Shown: positions 25,871 to 34,839, counted from the first letter of the stretch. The stretch is DNA of 64,000 nt from Opitutaceae bacterium (GCA_003151515.1 PLXS01000025.1:1-64000); one strand, 5' to 3'. Notes: generated from the sequence alone by a model not told the origin. Numbers and translations are program-made.

Positions 25871-27480
25871 GTGGCTTATTAGAAAGGCTTTTTAGTCAAC
25901 AGGCTTATCCTTATGATGAGCAAAGGGCTTTCGAGCTACAGCGTCGAATACCGCAGTTAGCAGTCGATTTTCCAGCGAGGCTGAGCATCCGAAATGTTTC
26001 GTAAGCACTTTATCATAAGCCAGATATTTGCATAGTACTTGCTGCTGCAAGACGTTGCCTATGAAGACATCGTATCTGCCTGGATTTTCTCACCGGCTGT
26101 CTGGTAGCCGCTCGAAGTCGGCGGCCGCCGCGCTCGGCGATTCGGCCAAACAGCTCGGAGGATTGGCTGCCCTGTGCGAGCGATTCATCCCGGCGGAGCT
26201 TCTGTCCGGAGCGCCCGGAAGCCGGTGGCGCTGCTTCCCGCAGTCGGTGGTTTTCTGGGCTTTCCTTTCCCAGGTGCTCACTCGCAATTCGTCCTGCAGG
26301 GAGGCCGTGCGCCGGGTTCAGGCCTGGTGCGCGGCCGCCGGCCGGACGATTCCCGATAGCGGCACCGCCGGTTACTGCATGGCACGCGCCCGGCTGCCGC
26401 TGGCGCTTTTAACCCAGGTTTTCGAAAGGCTGGGCGAGTGGTTCGAAGCCCGGTCCAGTCGAGATCACCTGTGGTGCGGCCGGTCCGTGAAGGTGATCGA
26501 CGGCACCGGGGTGAGCATGCCCGACACCGCCGCGAATCGGCAGCGCTGGAGGTACGCCCCGAATCAGAAAAAGGGCTGCGGCTTTCCCACCGCTCACCTG
26601 GTCGGCCTGTTCTGCCTGGGCACGGGCCGACTGGTCCGCTTCGCTCTGGATTCGTTCAAGCGCCATGAGCTCTCCATGGCCCGTACCCTGATTGGCTGGA
26701 TCCAACCCGGCGAAGTGATCCTGGCCGACAGGGGTCTCTGTGGATGGGGGTTCCTCGCCCTGCTGCAGCGCAAGGGCGTGGACGTGGTCGTTCGCGTGGA
26801 CGGCAGGCGAAACCTCGTCCGGACCGGCTCGCGGATGCAATGGCCCAAGCCGGCCCTGCTGGAGAGCTGGGGCAAGTGCCTTTGGAACGAACTGCCGCCT
26901 TTGCTCGACATCCGCTTGGCCCGCTTCCACGTCGTTGTGCCCGGCTTCAGAACCGAAACGATCATCCTGGCCTCCACGCTGCTCGACCGCGTTCTTTACT
27001 CAGACCAAGCCCTCGCCGAACTGTACCTGAGGCGCTGGCGGGTCGAACTGTTCATGCGGGACATCAAGGTCACCATGGGCCTGGACATCCTTCGCTGCCA
27101 GTCGCCTGAACTAATCGAGCCGGAAATCTGGATGCAGGCGATTGACCACAATCTGGTCCGCGCCATCATGTTTGACGCCTCCCTCAGCGAGGGGCTCTCC
27201 CTGGATCGGCTCAGCTTCAAGGGCACGGTCGATACCCTGCGAAACTGGGCTCCCCTGTTCCTCGCCGTCTGCCCCCGCAAACATAAATCCCATCGGGCCG
27301 CCCTCCTCGATTTGCTCGCCGATGACAGGCTTCCCTGCCGGCCGAACCGCTTCGAACCCAGAGCGCGCAAGCGCCGTCCCAAGCAGTACCCTTTGTTGAC
27401 TGAGCCCCGCCGGCGGCTTCGCCGACAAATCGCTCCCGGCGGGCCATCCAGAATCTTGACGACTTTTCACCTTATTTGAG
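25871..27480 (+). mobile_element. IS4-type insertion sequence (ends not resolved)
   Basis: A transposase gene with short flanks. The right end lies close to 27480, because the next codons belong to the truncated TonB-like gene. The left end lies in 25871-26027. A weak candidate terminal repeat pairs the AAGG...AGTC region near 25885-25900 with the reverse complement at about 27455-27478, but I could not confirm it or a target duplication. Confidence 0.6.
26061..27479 (+). CDS. IS4-family DDE transposase
   Basis: About 472 residues from the ATG at 26061; a TTG at 26028 is an alternative. The catalytic triad fits IS4 enzymes: Asp in VKVIDGTGVSMPDT, Asp in VILADRGLCGWG and Glu in LYLRRWRVELFMRDIK, a YREK-like box. 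The N-terminal region includes RNSSCREAVRRVQAW, common in this group. The frame is intact from end to end, so the element may be active or recently arrived. Insertion removed the 5' end of the downstream TonB-like gene. Confidence 0.92.
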   Translation: MKTSYLPGFSHRLSGSRSKSAAAALGDSAKQLGGLAALCERFIPAELLSGAPGSRWRCFPQSVVFWAFLSQVLTRNSSCREAVRRVQAWCAAAGRTIPDSGTAGYCMARARLPLALLTQVFERLGEWFEARSSRDHLWCGRSVKVIDGTGVSMPDTAANRQRWRYAPNQKKGCGFPTAHLVGLFCLGTGRLVRFALDSFKRHELSMARTLIGWIQPGEVILADRGLCGWGFLALLQRKGVDVVVRVDGRRNLVRTGSRMQWPKPALLESWGKCLWNELPPLLDIRLARFHVVVPGFRTETIILASTLLDRVLYSDQALAELYLRRWRVELFMRDIKVTMGLDILRCQSPELIEPEIWMQAIDHNLVRAIMFDASLSEGLSLDRLSFKGTVDTLRNWAPLFLAVCPRKHKSHRAALLDLLADDRLPCRPNRFEPRARKRRPKQYPLLTEPRRRLRRQIAPGGPSRILTTFHLI

Positions 27481-27530
27481 CGCCATTCACGTCGGAGGTC
27501 TTTCGGGCCACCCTCACCTGCGACACGGAT

Positions 27531-28088
27531 GTGCAGGACTCATACGTTCTCCTGGTCAATTGCCTGATCGACCCGAACCCCGACGTTCCTCCCACGCTGG
27601 CGGTTGTTCCGGACAAGCTCGGCCCGCTCAAGGCCGGGACGCCCACGAGCTTTTCGATCGTACTGCCGAAGCCCAAGGGCGGAGGAAGCTCGGGTTGGGC
27701 GATCCTCGTTTTCTCCGAGGGCCGCCAGCTTCGGAGCACCGGCATGGGGAAGATCCTGCCGGCGTACTTCGACCGCATCGACCACATTTCACTGCACAGG
27801 AGAATCGAGGAGCGGGTCCAAAAGGGCGTTGACGCGCCGCTCGCGGCATTCCGTGAGCTGCCCTTGACTTTGCCGGACGCGCTTAAGGAAAGATACCATG
27901 GCAAGAGCATCAAGGTGGAGATTCAGGTGGGCGCCTCCGGTACCGTGGAGTCTGTCCGCGCCTTGAGCACCGTTGACCCTGAGATGGGCGGAGCGCTTTC
28001 CGCGATATTCGCGAACTGGCTCTTTCTCCCTGCCCTAAAGGACCACACCCTCGTCTCGGGCACAGTGATCATTCCGCTGACAATTTGA
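27531..28088 (+). pseudogene. TonB-like energy-transducer domain protein, 5' truncated by the IS
   Basis: The frame carries a TonB C-terminal-like segment: KSIKVEIQVGASGTVESVRA, then ANWLFLPALKDHTLVSGTVI. The coding sequence stays open upstream of the GTG at 27531 (TSEVFRATLTCDTDVQDSY) up to the right end of the insertion sequence. The original start, with any signal or membrane anchor, is therefore missing. Related proteins in this phylum are exported and of unknown role. It is probably not functional as it stands. Confidence 0.6.
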
Positions 28089-28171
28089 CGAAGCCCGTGA
28101 TGGCTAGGATGACCCTCGGCATCCTGGCTGTGCGGCACCGCACGGCGCCGGATTGTTTTCTTTCGGGCGGC

Positions 28172-28185
28172 TTGACTCAGGTCAA
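28172..28185 (+). promoter_or_regulatory. Fnr/Dnr-type binding site upstream of the cupin gene
   Basis: TTGACTCAGGTCAA is a perfect 5-4-5 inverted repeat of the Crp/Fnr half-site TTGAC. A -10-like CATGAT lies at 28208-28213. The spacing from box centre to -10 is the same as for the box before nirK, so the site would sit near -41.5. The Crp/Fnr protein encoded at 32863 is the obvious ligand. Confidence 0.65.
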
Positions 28186-28222
28186 GGCGGCGCGGCCGGT
28201 TATAGGGCATGATCTTTTCCCG

Positions 28223-28585
28223 ATGAACAAGCCCACTCTGCTTTCCTCCGACCGCGCGCAGAGCGTTGCCATTTCCCGGATGACCGAGGCTCCGAACGCG
28301 GCAATTGTCAGTCAAACCGTACTCCAGACTCCGGAGTTGCGCGTCGTCCTGTTTAGCTTCGCCGACGGCCAGGAACTGACCTCGCACACCTCGAGCCGGC
28401 GGGCACTCGTGCAGGTCCTCGTCGGGAGTTGCGAGTTCCTGTTTGACGGGATATGGCACGACGTTGCCGCGGGCGAGCTGATTCACCTGCCGCCGGGCCA
28501 CCCGCACGCGGTCCGCGCGTCCAGGGGACCTTTTTCGATGATCCTGACCCTGGGCTCGGAGGCCGCGAGCAAGGGCGGCCCCTAA
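28223..28585 (+). CDS. Small cupin-domain protein
   Basis: 120 residues from the ATG at 28223. A single cupin barrel is visible: LFSFADGQELTSHTSSRRAL, then FLFDGIWHDVAAGELIHLPP and GHPHAVRA. His residues in HTSS and HPHAV are candidates for metal binding. Similar small cupins occur beside nitrite- and nitric-oxide-related genes. The Fnr-type box upstream and its position ahead of nirK suggest a role under oxygen limitation. No catalytic activity can be assigned. Confidence 0.75.
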   Translation: MNKPTLLSSDRAQSVAISRMTEAPNAAIVSQTVLQTPELRVVLFSFADGQELTSHTSSRRALVQVLVGSCEFLFDGIWHDVAAGELIHLPPGHPHAVRASRGPFSMILTLGSEAASKGGP

Positions 28586-28611
28586 GCTGCCTGTGCCTCA
28601 ATCGCCGGCCT

Positions 28612-29400
28612 GTGGACGGGACCCCATCAGCTTGCCCAGCCCGCGCGCGCCCCGCCTTCATCCCAAAGGAACACGGCTCGTGGTCCCTGGCGCTTGAGCC
28701 GCTCGCGCTCGGTTTACTTGTCGCACCCTCGCTGGCCGGCGCCGGGCTCGCGCTGGCCGCACTCGCGGGATTTTTCGCGCGCCGGCCCATTCGCTCGCTC
28801 GTGTTCCCGGCGGGGCCCGGCACGCGATCCCAGAACCTCGCAGTGTTGGTGCTCCTCGCGCTTTGCGCGGCGGCGGGCTTAGGCGAGGCCGTGATGATCG
28901 GGAGCCTCGGATCGCTCTGGACGCTCCTTCTTGCAGCTCCGCTGGGGGGATTGTTTCTGTTCTTCGATGTTCGAAAGGACGCGCGCGCCGCGGCGGCAGA
29001 GGTTGCCGGGGCGGCCGCCTTCTCCGTGCTGCCGGCAGCGTTTGCGATGCTTGGCGGCTGGAGCTCCCGCCCTGCCCTCGCCCTGGCAGCCGCAATGTGC
29101 GCTCGCTCAGTGCCCACAGTGATCGTCGTCCGGTACGCGGTGCGCCTGGGCAAGGGCCAGGTGCTGGGCCCTGGCTTGCCGGTCGTTGCGTCCGCTCTGG
29201 GCCTGGTCGCCATGGCCGCCCTTTCCTTCCATTCACTCGTACCTTGGACCGTGACCGCCCTCGGGTTCCTTTTATTGGTCCGCGCGGTCGCCCTGACGGC
29301 AGTTAAACCGGCTGCGCTAGTCCCTAGAAGACTGGGGCTTACAGAGGCAGTGGTTGGGGTGGTCTTCGTCCTGGGTACGGCGCTCGCTTACCGCCTCTAG
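28612..29400 (+). CDS. YwiC-like integral membrane protein
   Basis: About 262 residues from a GTG at 28612, with roughly eight hydrophobic helices. The N-terminal PKEHGSWSLALEPLALGLL with the FFARRPIRSL loop is the YwiC-family signature. In Bacillus ywiC lies near narK and fnr, and in other bacteria it neighbours nitrogen-oxide genes. That fits its place between an Fnr-type box and nirK. Function unknown. The start is uncertain; the frame is open further upstream inside the cupin gene. Confidence 0.8.
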   Translation: MDGTPSACPARARPAFIPKEHGSWSLALEPLALGLLVAPSLAGAGLALAALAGFFARRPIRSLVFPAGPGTRSQNLAVLVLLALCAAAGLGEAVMIGSLGSLWTLLLAAPLGGLFLFFDVRKDARAAAAEVAGAAAFSVLPAAFAMLGGWSSRPALALAAAMCARSVPTVIVVRYAVRLGKGQVLGPGLPVVASALGLVAMAALSFHSLVPWTVTALGFLLLVRAVALTAVKPAALVPRRLGLTEAVVGVVFVLGTALAYRL

Positions 29401-29419
29401 GAAGCTATCTGCCGGCGCC

Positions 29420-29433
29420 TTGATCTGGGTCAA
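29420..29433 (+). promoter_or_regulatory. Fnr/Dnr-type binding site upstream of nirK
   Basis: TTGATCTGGGTCAA matches the Fnr consensus TTGAT-N4-ATCAA with one change. TAAACT at 29456-29461 serves as a -10, giving a predicted start near 29468 and placing the box at about -41.5, the class II activator position. The nirK start codon follows at 29486. Confidence 0.75.
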
Positions 29434-29485
29434 TGCGCGGGACGCGCCCTTGGCCTAAACTAGTCGCGAAGATCCGCACTTCCGA

Positions 29486-31012
29486 ATGAACATGAAGACT
29501 TCCCAGAACCTCCTTGCGCGACTCCTGGCGCTGGCCCTCCTCGGGGCGGCGGTCCCCGCCGCCCGCGCCGCGGACGACACACTGGGCTCGCCCGAAGGGC
29601 CCGTGGTGCTGCCCCCGGACCTGGCGGCGCTGCCAATCGAGCATGCGATCCTGGTCGCCCCTCCGCACGTGCCTCCGCCCATCACGCGCACCACGCCGGC
29701 GCACGTCATTGTGAACCTCGAGGTCCGCGAGGTCGTCAAGAAGCTGGCGGACGGCGTGCAATACACCTTCTGGACGTTTGGGGGGGACGTCCCAGGACGA
29801 TTCATCCGTGTCCGGGAGGGCGACCTCGTGGAGTTTCACCTGAACAACCACCCCTCCTCGAAGCTGCCGCACAACATCGACCTGCATGCCGTCACCGGGC
29901 CAGGAGGCGGCGCGGCGTCCGCTTTCACGGCGCCCGGCCACAGTTCGCAGTTCACGTTCACGGCGCTTCAGCCGGGCCTCTTCGTATACCACTGCGCCAC
30001 GGCGCCGGTGCCGATGCACGTCGGCAACGGAATGTACGGACTGATCCTCGTGCAGCCGAAGGACGGTATGCCGACGGTGGACGAGGAGTGCTACGTCATG
30101 CAGGGGGAGTTCTACACGACCGGGCGCTACGGCGAGGAGGGCCTTCAGTCCTTTGACATGGGCAAGGCCCTGGACGAGCGGCCCCCGTACGTCGTGTTCA
30201 ACGGCTCCGTGGGCTCTCTCGTCGGCGACCGCGCCCTCCGGGCCAAGGTCGGAGAGACCGTCCGCATCTACTTTGGAGTGGGCGGGCCGAACCTCGTCTC
30301 CTCCTTCCACATCATCGGGGAGATCCTGGACCGGGTCTACCCGGAGGGCGCGCTGGGCTCGGTCGAGGAGCACGTGCAGACGACGCTTGTTCCTGCCGGG
30401 GGCGCAACCATGGTCGAGTTCGAGGTCAAGGTGCCGGGCACCTACGTGCTCGTAGACCACTCGCTCACGCGCGCCTTCAACAAGGGTGCGCTGGGCATGC
30501 TCAAGGTGTCGGGGCCGCCGAACCGCGCGATTTACTCGGGCAAGGAGATCGACGCGGTCTACCTGGGCTCGCAGGCGGACGAGGGATCCGCGGCCGCGGA
30601 GCGCGAGACGGAGCTCAAGGGCAAGATCGAGGCCGAGATGCAGTCGAACACGGCGATAACCGGCCTCACCAAGGAGGTTCAGATCGAGAAGGGCAAGCAG
30701 GTCTACATGGGCCTGTGCTTCGCCTGCCACCAGCCGGACGGCAGGGGCCTTCCGAACGTTTTTCCCCCGCTCGCCGGTTCGGACTTCCTCCAGGCCGACC
30801 ACGAGCGAGCGATCAGGATCGTGCTCAAGGGGCTCAGCGGGCCGGTTGTCGTGAACGGGAAGGCGATCAACAGCTTGATGCCGCCGCAGGAGGCGGTTCT
30901 GACGGACAACCAGATCGCCGATGTGCTGACCTACGTCCTCAACTCGTTTGGCAACAGCGGGGACCCCGTCACGCCTGACAAGGTGAAGGCCGTCCGAAAC
31001 GAGATGCGCTAG
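29486..31012 (+). CDS. nirK: Copper nitrite reductase fused to a C-terminal cytochrome c domain
   Basis: 508 residues with a signal peptide ([16 protein letters not shown]). Two cupredoxin domains carry the copper ligands: type 1 His129, Cys170, His178 and Met183; type 2 His134, His169 and the His of SSFHIIG. It reduces nitrite to nitric oxide in the periplasm. A C-terminal domain has one c-type heme site, C411-F-A-C-H, with NSLMPP supplying a possible distal Met. The fused heme domain would pass electrons to the type 1 copper. The gene begins a tight co-directional cluster with nirV, a Sco gene, DUF2249 and a Crp/Fnr regulator. An Fnr-type box precedes it. Confidence 0.95.
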   Translation: MNMKTSQNLLARLLALALLGAAVPAARAADDTLGSPEGPVVLPPDLAALPIEHAILVAPPHVPPPITRTTPAHVIVNLEVREVVKKLADGVQYTFWTFGGDVPGRFIRVREGDLVEFHLNNHPSSKLPHNIDLHAVTGPGGGAASAFTAPGHSSQFTFTALQPGLFVYHCATAPVPMHVGNGMYGLILVQPKDGMPTVDEECYVMQGEFYTTGRYGEEGLQSFDMGKALDERPPYVVFNGSVGSLVGDRALRAKVGETVRIYFGVGGPNLVSSFHIIGEILDRVYPEGALGSVEEHVQTTLVPAGGATMVEFEVKVPGTYVLVDHSLTRAFNKGALGMLKVSGPPNRAIYSGKEIDAVYLGSQADEGSAAAERETELKGKIEAEMQSNTAITGLTKEVQIEKGKQVYMGLCFACHQPDGRGLPNVFPPLAGSDFLQADHERAIRIVLKGLSGPVVVNGKAINSLMPPQEAVLTDNQIADVLTYVLNSFGNSGDPVTPDKVKAVRNEMR

Positions 31013-31038
31013 AAATCGCGCGGAACCTCCCCACCCCG

Positions 31039-31869
31039 GTGAAGCACTCGCGCCCTGTCCGCCTTGTCGCGCTTGCGGCCCTCATAGGGCTCACCGCGCT
31101 TCGGGGCTCCCCTGCCCCGATGGTAACTATCCCGCCGGGCCAATATGTACCGTTTACGAAGACGGCGCGGGGAGCTCAGGCGGTGCCCGTGGGCGCCTTC
31201 CTTCTGGACGAGTTCCCGGTCACTAACGCGGACTTTCTCCTCTTCGTGCGCGCGAACCCGCAGTGGCGGCGCTCGCAGGTGAGCGGGCTCTTCGCGGACG
31301 CCACCTACCTCTCCAACTGGGCCAATGACCTAGAACCGGGCAGGCTGGCGCCAGCGGATTCCCCCGTCGTGCACGTCTCCTGGTTCGCCGCGCGCGCCTA
31401 CGCGCGCTGGGTCGGCGGGCGCCTGCCAACGATGGCCGAGTGGGAGCGGGCCGCGTCGGCGGGATACCGCTGCAGCGACGGAAGGAACGACCCGGAGCTC
31501 AACCGGGACCTTTTCGCTTGGTTCGCGCAGCCGGCGCCCGAGGTTTTGCCGAGCGTTGCCAGCGCCAAGGCGAACTTCTACGGCGTCCGCGGGCTGCACT
31601 GCCTGGTGTGGGAGTGGGTGGAGGACTTCAACTCGGTCATCGATCCCGCCGGCGACGCGGGCCCCGGGGGAAACCTCTACTGCGCGGCTGGGGCTAGCGA
31701 CGTCAAGGACACAGGCGACTACGCCACGTTCATGCGCATGGCGCTGCGCTCGTCTTTGAAGGCGAACAACACTACGGGCAGCCTGGGGTTTCGATGCGCC
31801 CGCGATACCGGGACCGCGCCCGGGGGAAAGGCGCCGGAAGGCAATCTGGCGACTGAGAAATCGAGGTGA
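31039..31869 (+). CDS. nirV: NirV-like protein (formylglycine-generating enzyme fold)
   Basis: 276 residues with an N-terminal signal peptide, starting at a GTG 26 bases after nirK. It has the FGE-sulfatase fold: LDEFPVTNADFLLFV, VSWFAARAYARWVGGRLPT and LGFRCARD at the end. NirV proteins of this fold are regularly encoded next to nirK, and their role in nitrite reductase maturation or NO chemistry is unsettled. Only one Cys (NLYCAAG) is visible in the segment where catalytic FGEs have a Cys pair, so classical formylglycine formation is unlikely. Confidence 0.85.
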   Translation: MKHSRPVRLVALAALIGLTALRGSPAPMVTIPPGQYVPFTKTARGAQAVPVGAFLLDEFPVTNADFLLFVRANPQWRRSQVSGLFADATYLSNWANDLEPGRLAPADSPVVHVSWFAARAYARWVGGRLPTMAEWERAASAGYRCSDGRNDPELNRDLFAWFAQPAPEVLPSVASAKANFYGVRGLHCLVWEWVEDFNSVIDPAGDAGPGGNLYCAAGASDVKDTGDYATFMRMALRSSLKANNTTGSLGFRCARDTGTAPGGKAPEGNLATEKSR

Positions 31870-31874
31870 CCATT

Positions 31875-32522
31875 ATGAACAAAACCAAAACAGCGCAGGC
31901 TGCACTTCTCCTTGCAATGGGATTCGCCGGCTTGGCGGCGGCGGCTCGCGCCGAATCCGGCCCGGGCGCGCAAACCAAGGGCGGCGCGACGGCGCCGGCG
32001 TGCTGCTGCACGGAGTCGCCTGGCGCCGCGTTCTCCAAGAATTCGATCTACCAGCTGGACGCGCGGTTTCAGGACGATGCGGGGAGGGAATTCGCGCTGG
32101 GCTCCCTTCGCGGCCGCCCCGTCGTGCTCGACATGTTCTTCACCTCATGCGGATACGCCTGCCCTCTCGCCGTCACGGATATGCTTGCCATCCAGAGCCG
32201 CCTACCTGCCGAGCTGCGCAGCCGGACTGTCTTCGTCCTTGTCTCGTTCGACAGCGTCCATGACACACCCGAGGTCCTCGCAAAGTACCGCGCGCAGCGG
32301 CTGCTCGACGGGCGATGGGTGCTCCTCCATGGAAGCGACAGCTCGGTGCGGGAGCTCGCGGCGCTACTTGGCGTCAACTACCGCCGAGAGGCTGATGGGT
32401 CCTACACCCACTCGAACGTGCTGAGCGTACTCAACCGGCAGGGGGAACTCGCGTACAGGCGCGTAGGGCTGTCCGGGGGAGTCTCCGAGCTTGGGGGCGC
32501 CGTCGTCGCGGCGGGCAAGTGA
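31875..32522 (+). CDS. SCO1/SenC-family copper chaperone or thiol protein
   Basis: 215 residues, exported (signal peptide LLLAMGFAGLAAAARA). The thioredoxin-like fold contains MFFTSCGYACP, the C-x-x-x-C metal site of Sco proteins, and the third ligand His in YTHSNV. Sco proteins deliver copper or keep copper sites reduced. Beside a copper nitrite reductase this one probably serves NirK. An additional ACCCTES cluster precedes the domain. The ATG at 31875 is preferred because GAGGTG lies at the right distance; it follows the nirV stop by 5 bases. Confidence 0.88.
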   Translation: MNKTKTAQAALLLAMGFAGLAAAARAESGPGAQTKGGATAPACCCTESPGAAFSKNSIYQLDARFQDDAGREFALGSLRGRPVVLDMFFTSCGYACPLAVTDMLAIQSRLPAELRSRTVFVLVSFDSVHDTPEVLAKYRAQRLLDGRWVLLHGSDSSVRELAALLGVNYRREADGSYTHSNVLSVLNRQGELAYRRVGLSGGVSELGGAVVAAGK

Positions 32523-32544
32523 ATCGTCAAACCGGGCAAGCAGC

Positions 32545-32787
32545 ATGAGCGCCATCAAGTTCAGGGTCTTCGACGCGAGGCCCTATCTGACCAAGGGCAG
32601 GGAGCCGTTCCCAGTGATCCGCGAGAGGATCGACGCCCTAAGGCCCGGCCAGGGCGTAACGGTTGTCGCCCCGTTCATGCCGGCCCCGCTCATCGAGACT
32701 CTGAAAAGCGAGGGCTTCTCGGTGAGCCTGGAACGCTGGGGTGACGGCGCCTGGGCCGCGAGCTTCTGGCGCAGCGAACCCCTCTGA
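32545..32787 (+). CDS. DUF2249 protein
   Basis: 80 residues with the DUF2249 (SirA/TusA-like) pattern: FRVFDARPYLTKGREPFPVI and LRPGQGVTVVAPFMPAPL. The ATG at 32545 begins the domain and lies just after the Sco gene. DUF2249 proteins are frequent in denitrification and other anaerobic respiration clusters; their biochemical role is unknown. Its N-terminal strand lacks the catalytic Cys of TusA. Confidence 0.8.
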   Translation: MSAIKFRVFDARPYLTKGREPFPVIRERIDALRPGQGVTVVAPFMPAPLIETLKSEGFSVSLERWGDGAWAASFWRSEPL

Positions 32788-32862
32788 TGGCGGCTGGCTC
32801 CGGTCCCGGATTGGCCGAAAAATTGCGAGACTCCCGGGCGTCGCGCGTGCTAGCCTTCCGGT

Positions 32863-33582
32863 ATGCCCATGACCCCGCGCACGAGCGACGCCCGGATAAC
32901 GGGCCTCGTCGGCACGCTTCGCTGCTGCCAGCTTTTCACCGGGCTTTCCCCGGAGGACCTGGCGGGCCTTGCGGCGATCGCGCGCATGGTTACCGTGGCC
33001 CAGGGGGCTTATCTTTACCGCAAAGGCGATGCGGCGCGCGGCTTCTTCGTCGTGCAGAGCGGGGCGGTGAACGTTCACCGGGTGAGCGCCGCGGGCAAGG
33101 AGCAGGTGATCCATGTTTTTCGCTCCGGCGAGTCATTCGCGGAGGCCGCGCTCACTTCCCCCACGGGGTACCCCGCCGACGCCCGCGCGCTGGAGCCAAG
33201 CGTCGTGCTGCTCCTGCCCAAGGACGAGGTCCTGCGCGTGATCAGCCAGCATCCGCAGCTTGCGATTCGAATGATTGGCTCGCTTAGCTCGCACCTGCGG
33301 GTGCTCATCGGGCTGCTTGATGACCTCACGCTGAAGGACGTTGAGACGCGCCTCATCAACTGGCTCGTGAAGCATTCCAATGGAAGCGCCGGAGCGATAG
33401 CCCTGCGGGGAACAAAGCGCGTCCTCGCGGCCGAGCTGGGCACAAGCAGCGAGACGCTTTCGCGCACGCTGGGCAGGCTGCGCGACAGAAGGTACATATC
33501 GGTTGCCGCTAAGGCCATCACAGTGCGCGACCTGCCCGCCCTCGAGGCGATCCTGAGGCGCAACCTCGGTGAGGATTCCTAG
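32863..33582 (+). CDS. Crp/Fnr-family transcription regulator (Dnr/Nnr-like)
   Basis: 239 residues. The N-terminal cyclic-nucleotide-binding-type beta barrel (~15-140) includes YLYRKGDAARGFFVVQSG. A long dimerisation helix and a winged helix-turn-helix follow. The recognition helix SSETLSRTLGRLRDRR has Glu and Ser-Arg at the positions that read TTGAT/ATCAA half-sites. There is no N-terminal Cys cluster of the Fnr type, so it may sense NO through heme, like Dnr. It closes the nitrite-reduction cluster, and two matching boxes lie upstream of the cupin gene and nirK. Confidence 0.88.
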   Translation: MPMTPRTSDARITGLVGTLRCCQLFTGLSPEDLAGLAAIARMVTVAQGAYLYRKGDAARGFFVVQSGAVNVHRVSAAGKEQVIHVFRSGESFAEAALTSPTGYPADARALEPSVVLLLPKDEVLRVISQHPQLAIRMIGSLSSHLRVLIGLLDDLTLKDVETRLINWLVKHSNGSAGAIALRGTKRVLAAELGTSSETLSRTLGRLRDRRYISVAAKAITVRDLPALEAILRRNLGEDS

Positions 33583-33594
33583 GGGGCCGGCCGT

Positions 33595-34839
33595 TCAGGA
33601 GCCGGTCAACATTGCCCATCCGACAAGGCCGGCGAGGGAGACGGCGGTGATGGGAATGCCGAGGCGGGCAAAGTCCATGAACGAGATGACGATCCCCTGC
33701 CGCCTTGCCTGCTGCACGACGATCAGGTTGGCCAGGCTGGCCGTCATTATGGATGTTGCCGAGAAGCTGTTGGCGCCCGCCAGCAGGTAGGCAATCGGCA
33801 CCTTGGCCATCGGGACCAGCTTGACCAGCAGCATGACGGTCGGAGCGTTGCCTATGAGCGCCGTGAGCCCAGCCGTCATAAGGACCTCGTTGAGCGGCCG
33901 CGCGGGATCCATCCCGCGCGCCTCGAGCCAGTTGACAAGGGTTGATCCGTAGCCTGTCGCCTGAAAGGTGCCGCTGACGACGAAGAGGGCGAGAAAGGTG
34001 ACGAGGATCTGCCAGTCGACGAGTGCGAGAAGGTCCTGTGACTTGAACTTTGTGCTCAAGAAATGGATTCCCACGGCCACGAGAACCACGACCTCCTTGG
34101 GCAGGGAGGTGAAGAAGAGAGCCACCACGGCGGCCAGCACGATGAGGCCTTTCGTTGTGTGGTACAGGTCGAACGCGTACGCCGGGGCCGGCCGATCCGC
34201 GTCCCCGGCGTCAAGCGTGGGCGGCCCGGAACGCGCCTGCATCCTCGCCACCAGGAAAGTGACCCCCAGCGCGAAGAGGACTGGCACGACGCTCCAGGCC
34301 ATGTAGCCCAGGAAGCTGAGGCCCGCCAGCTGCCCGATCATCATGTTCTGGGCGTTTCCGATGAGCGTGGCCCCTGCGCCGATGTTGCTCGCCGCGGCGA
34401 GCGCCACGAGGAACGGCACCGGATTCAGGTTCTTGGCCACGAGGGCCGCGCCGACAACCGGCGTGAGGACATAGCAGACGACGTCGTTGTTGAGGAAGGC
34501 AGACAGCCCGGCGGTCGACGCGATGAGAAGGAGTAGGAACTTCATCGGGTGGCCGAGTCGTCCCGAGATCTCTACCGCGACCTTGTCGAAAAAGCCCGAC
34601 ATTCGCAGCTGCGCCGAGATCACAAAGAAACCGAACAGGAGCGACATGGTCGGCCAGTTGACCATGGAGAACGTCGACGCCGTCGAGTTCCCTGAGACCA
34701 GCATCACGGCGATCGCGCCGAGGAGCGCGATTCCGGCCCTGTTCAGCTTAAGGCCCGGGATCCTGCCGGCCCCGAGCCCGACATAGGTGAGCACGAACAG
34801 AATGAGAACCGCGGGCTTTTGTTCCGCTATGATTGTCAT
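33595..34839 (-). CDS. SLC13/ArsB-type anion permease
   Basis: 414 residues and about eleven membrane helices. The repeated re-entrant motifs of the ion-transporter superfamily are visible: FLNNDVVCYVLTPVV and ALIGNAPTVMLLVKLVP. The family moves citrate, sulfate, arsenite or other anions across the inner membrane, mostly coupled to Na+ or H+. No specific substrate motif is seen. It is convergent with the Crp/Fnr gene, ending 12 bases from it, and not part of that cluster. Confidence 0.82.
   Translation of the reverse strand: MTIIAEQKPAVLILFVLTYVGLGAGRIPGLKLNRAGIALLGAIAVMLVSGNSTASTFSMVNWPTMSLLFGFFVISAQLRMSGFFDKVAVEISGRLGHPMKFLLLLIASTAGLSAFLNNDVVCYVLTPVVGAALVAKNLNPVPFLVALAAASNIGAGATLIGNAQNMMIGQLAGLSFLGYMAWSVVPVLFALGVTFLVARMQARSGPPTLDAGDADRPAPAYAFDLYHTTKGLIVLAAVVALFFTSLPKEVVVLVAVGIHFLSTKFKSQDLLALVDWQILVTFLALFVVSGTFQATGYGSTLVNWLEARGMDPARPLNEVLMTAGLTALIGNAPTVMLLVKLVPMAKVPIAYLLAGANSFSATSIMTASLANLIVVQQARRQGIVISFMDFARLGIPITAVSLAGLVGWAMLTGS

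Noticed and set aside
28454..28468. Sigma-54-like promoter TGGCACGACGTTGC
   Set aside because: Spacing between the GG and GC elements is one base short and it lies inside the cupin coding sequence.
29405..30802. A 465-codon antisense frame opposite nirK
   Set aside because: It is produced by the codon bias of nirK in GC-rich DNA. Composition is His/Arg/Val-biased and no domain is visible.
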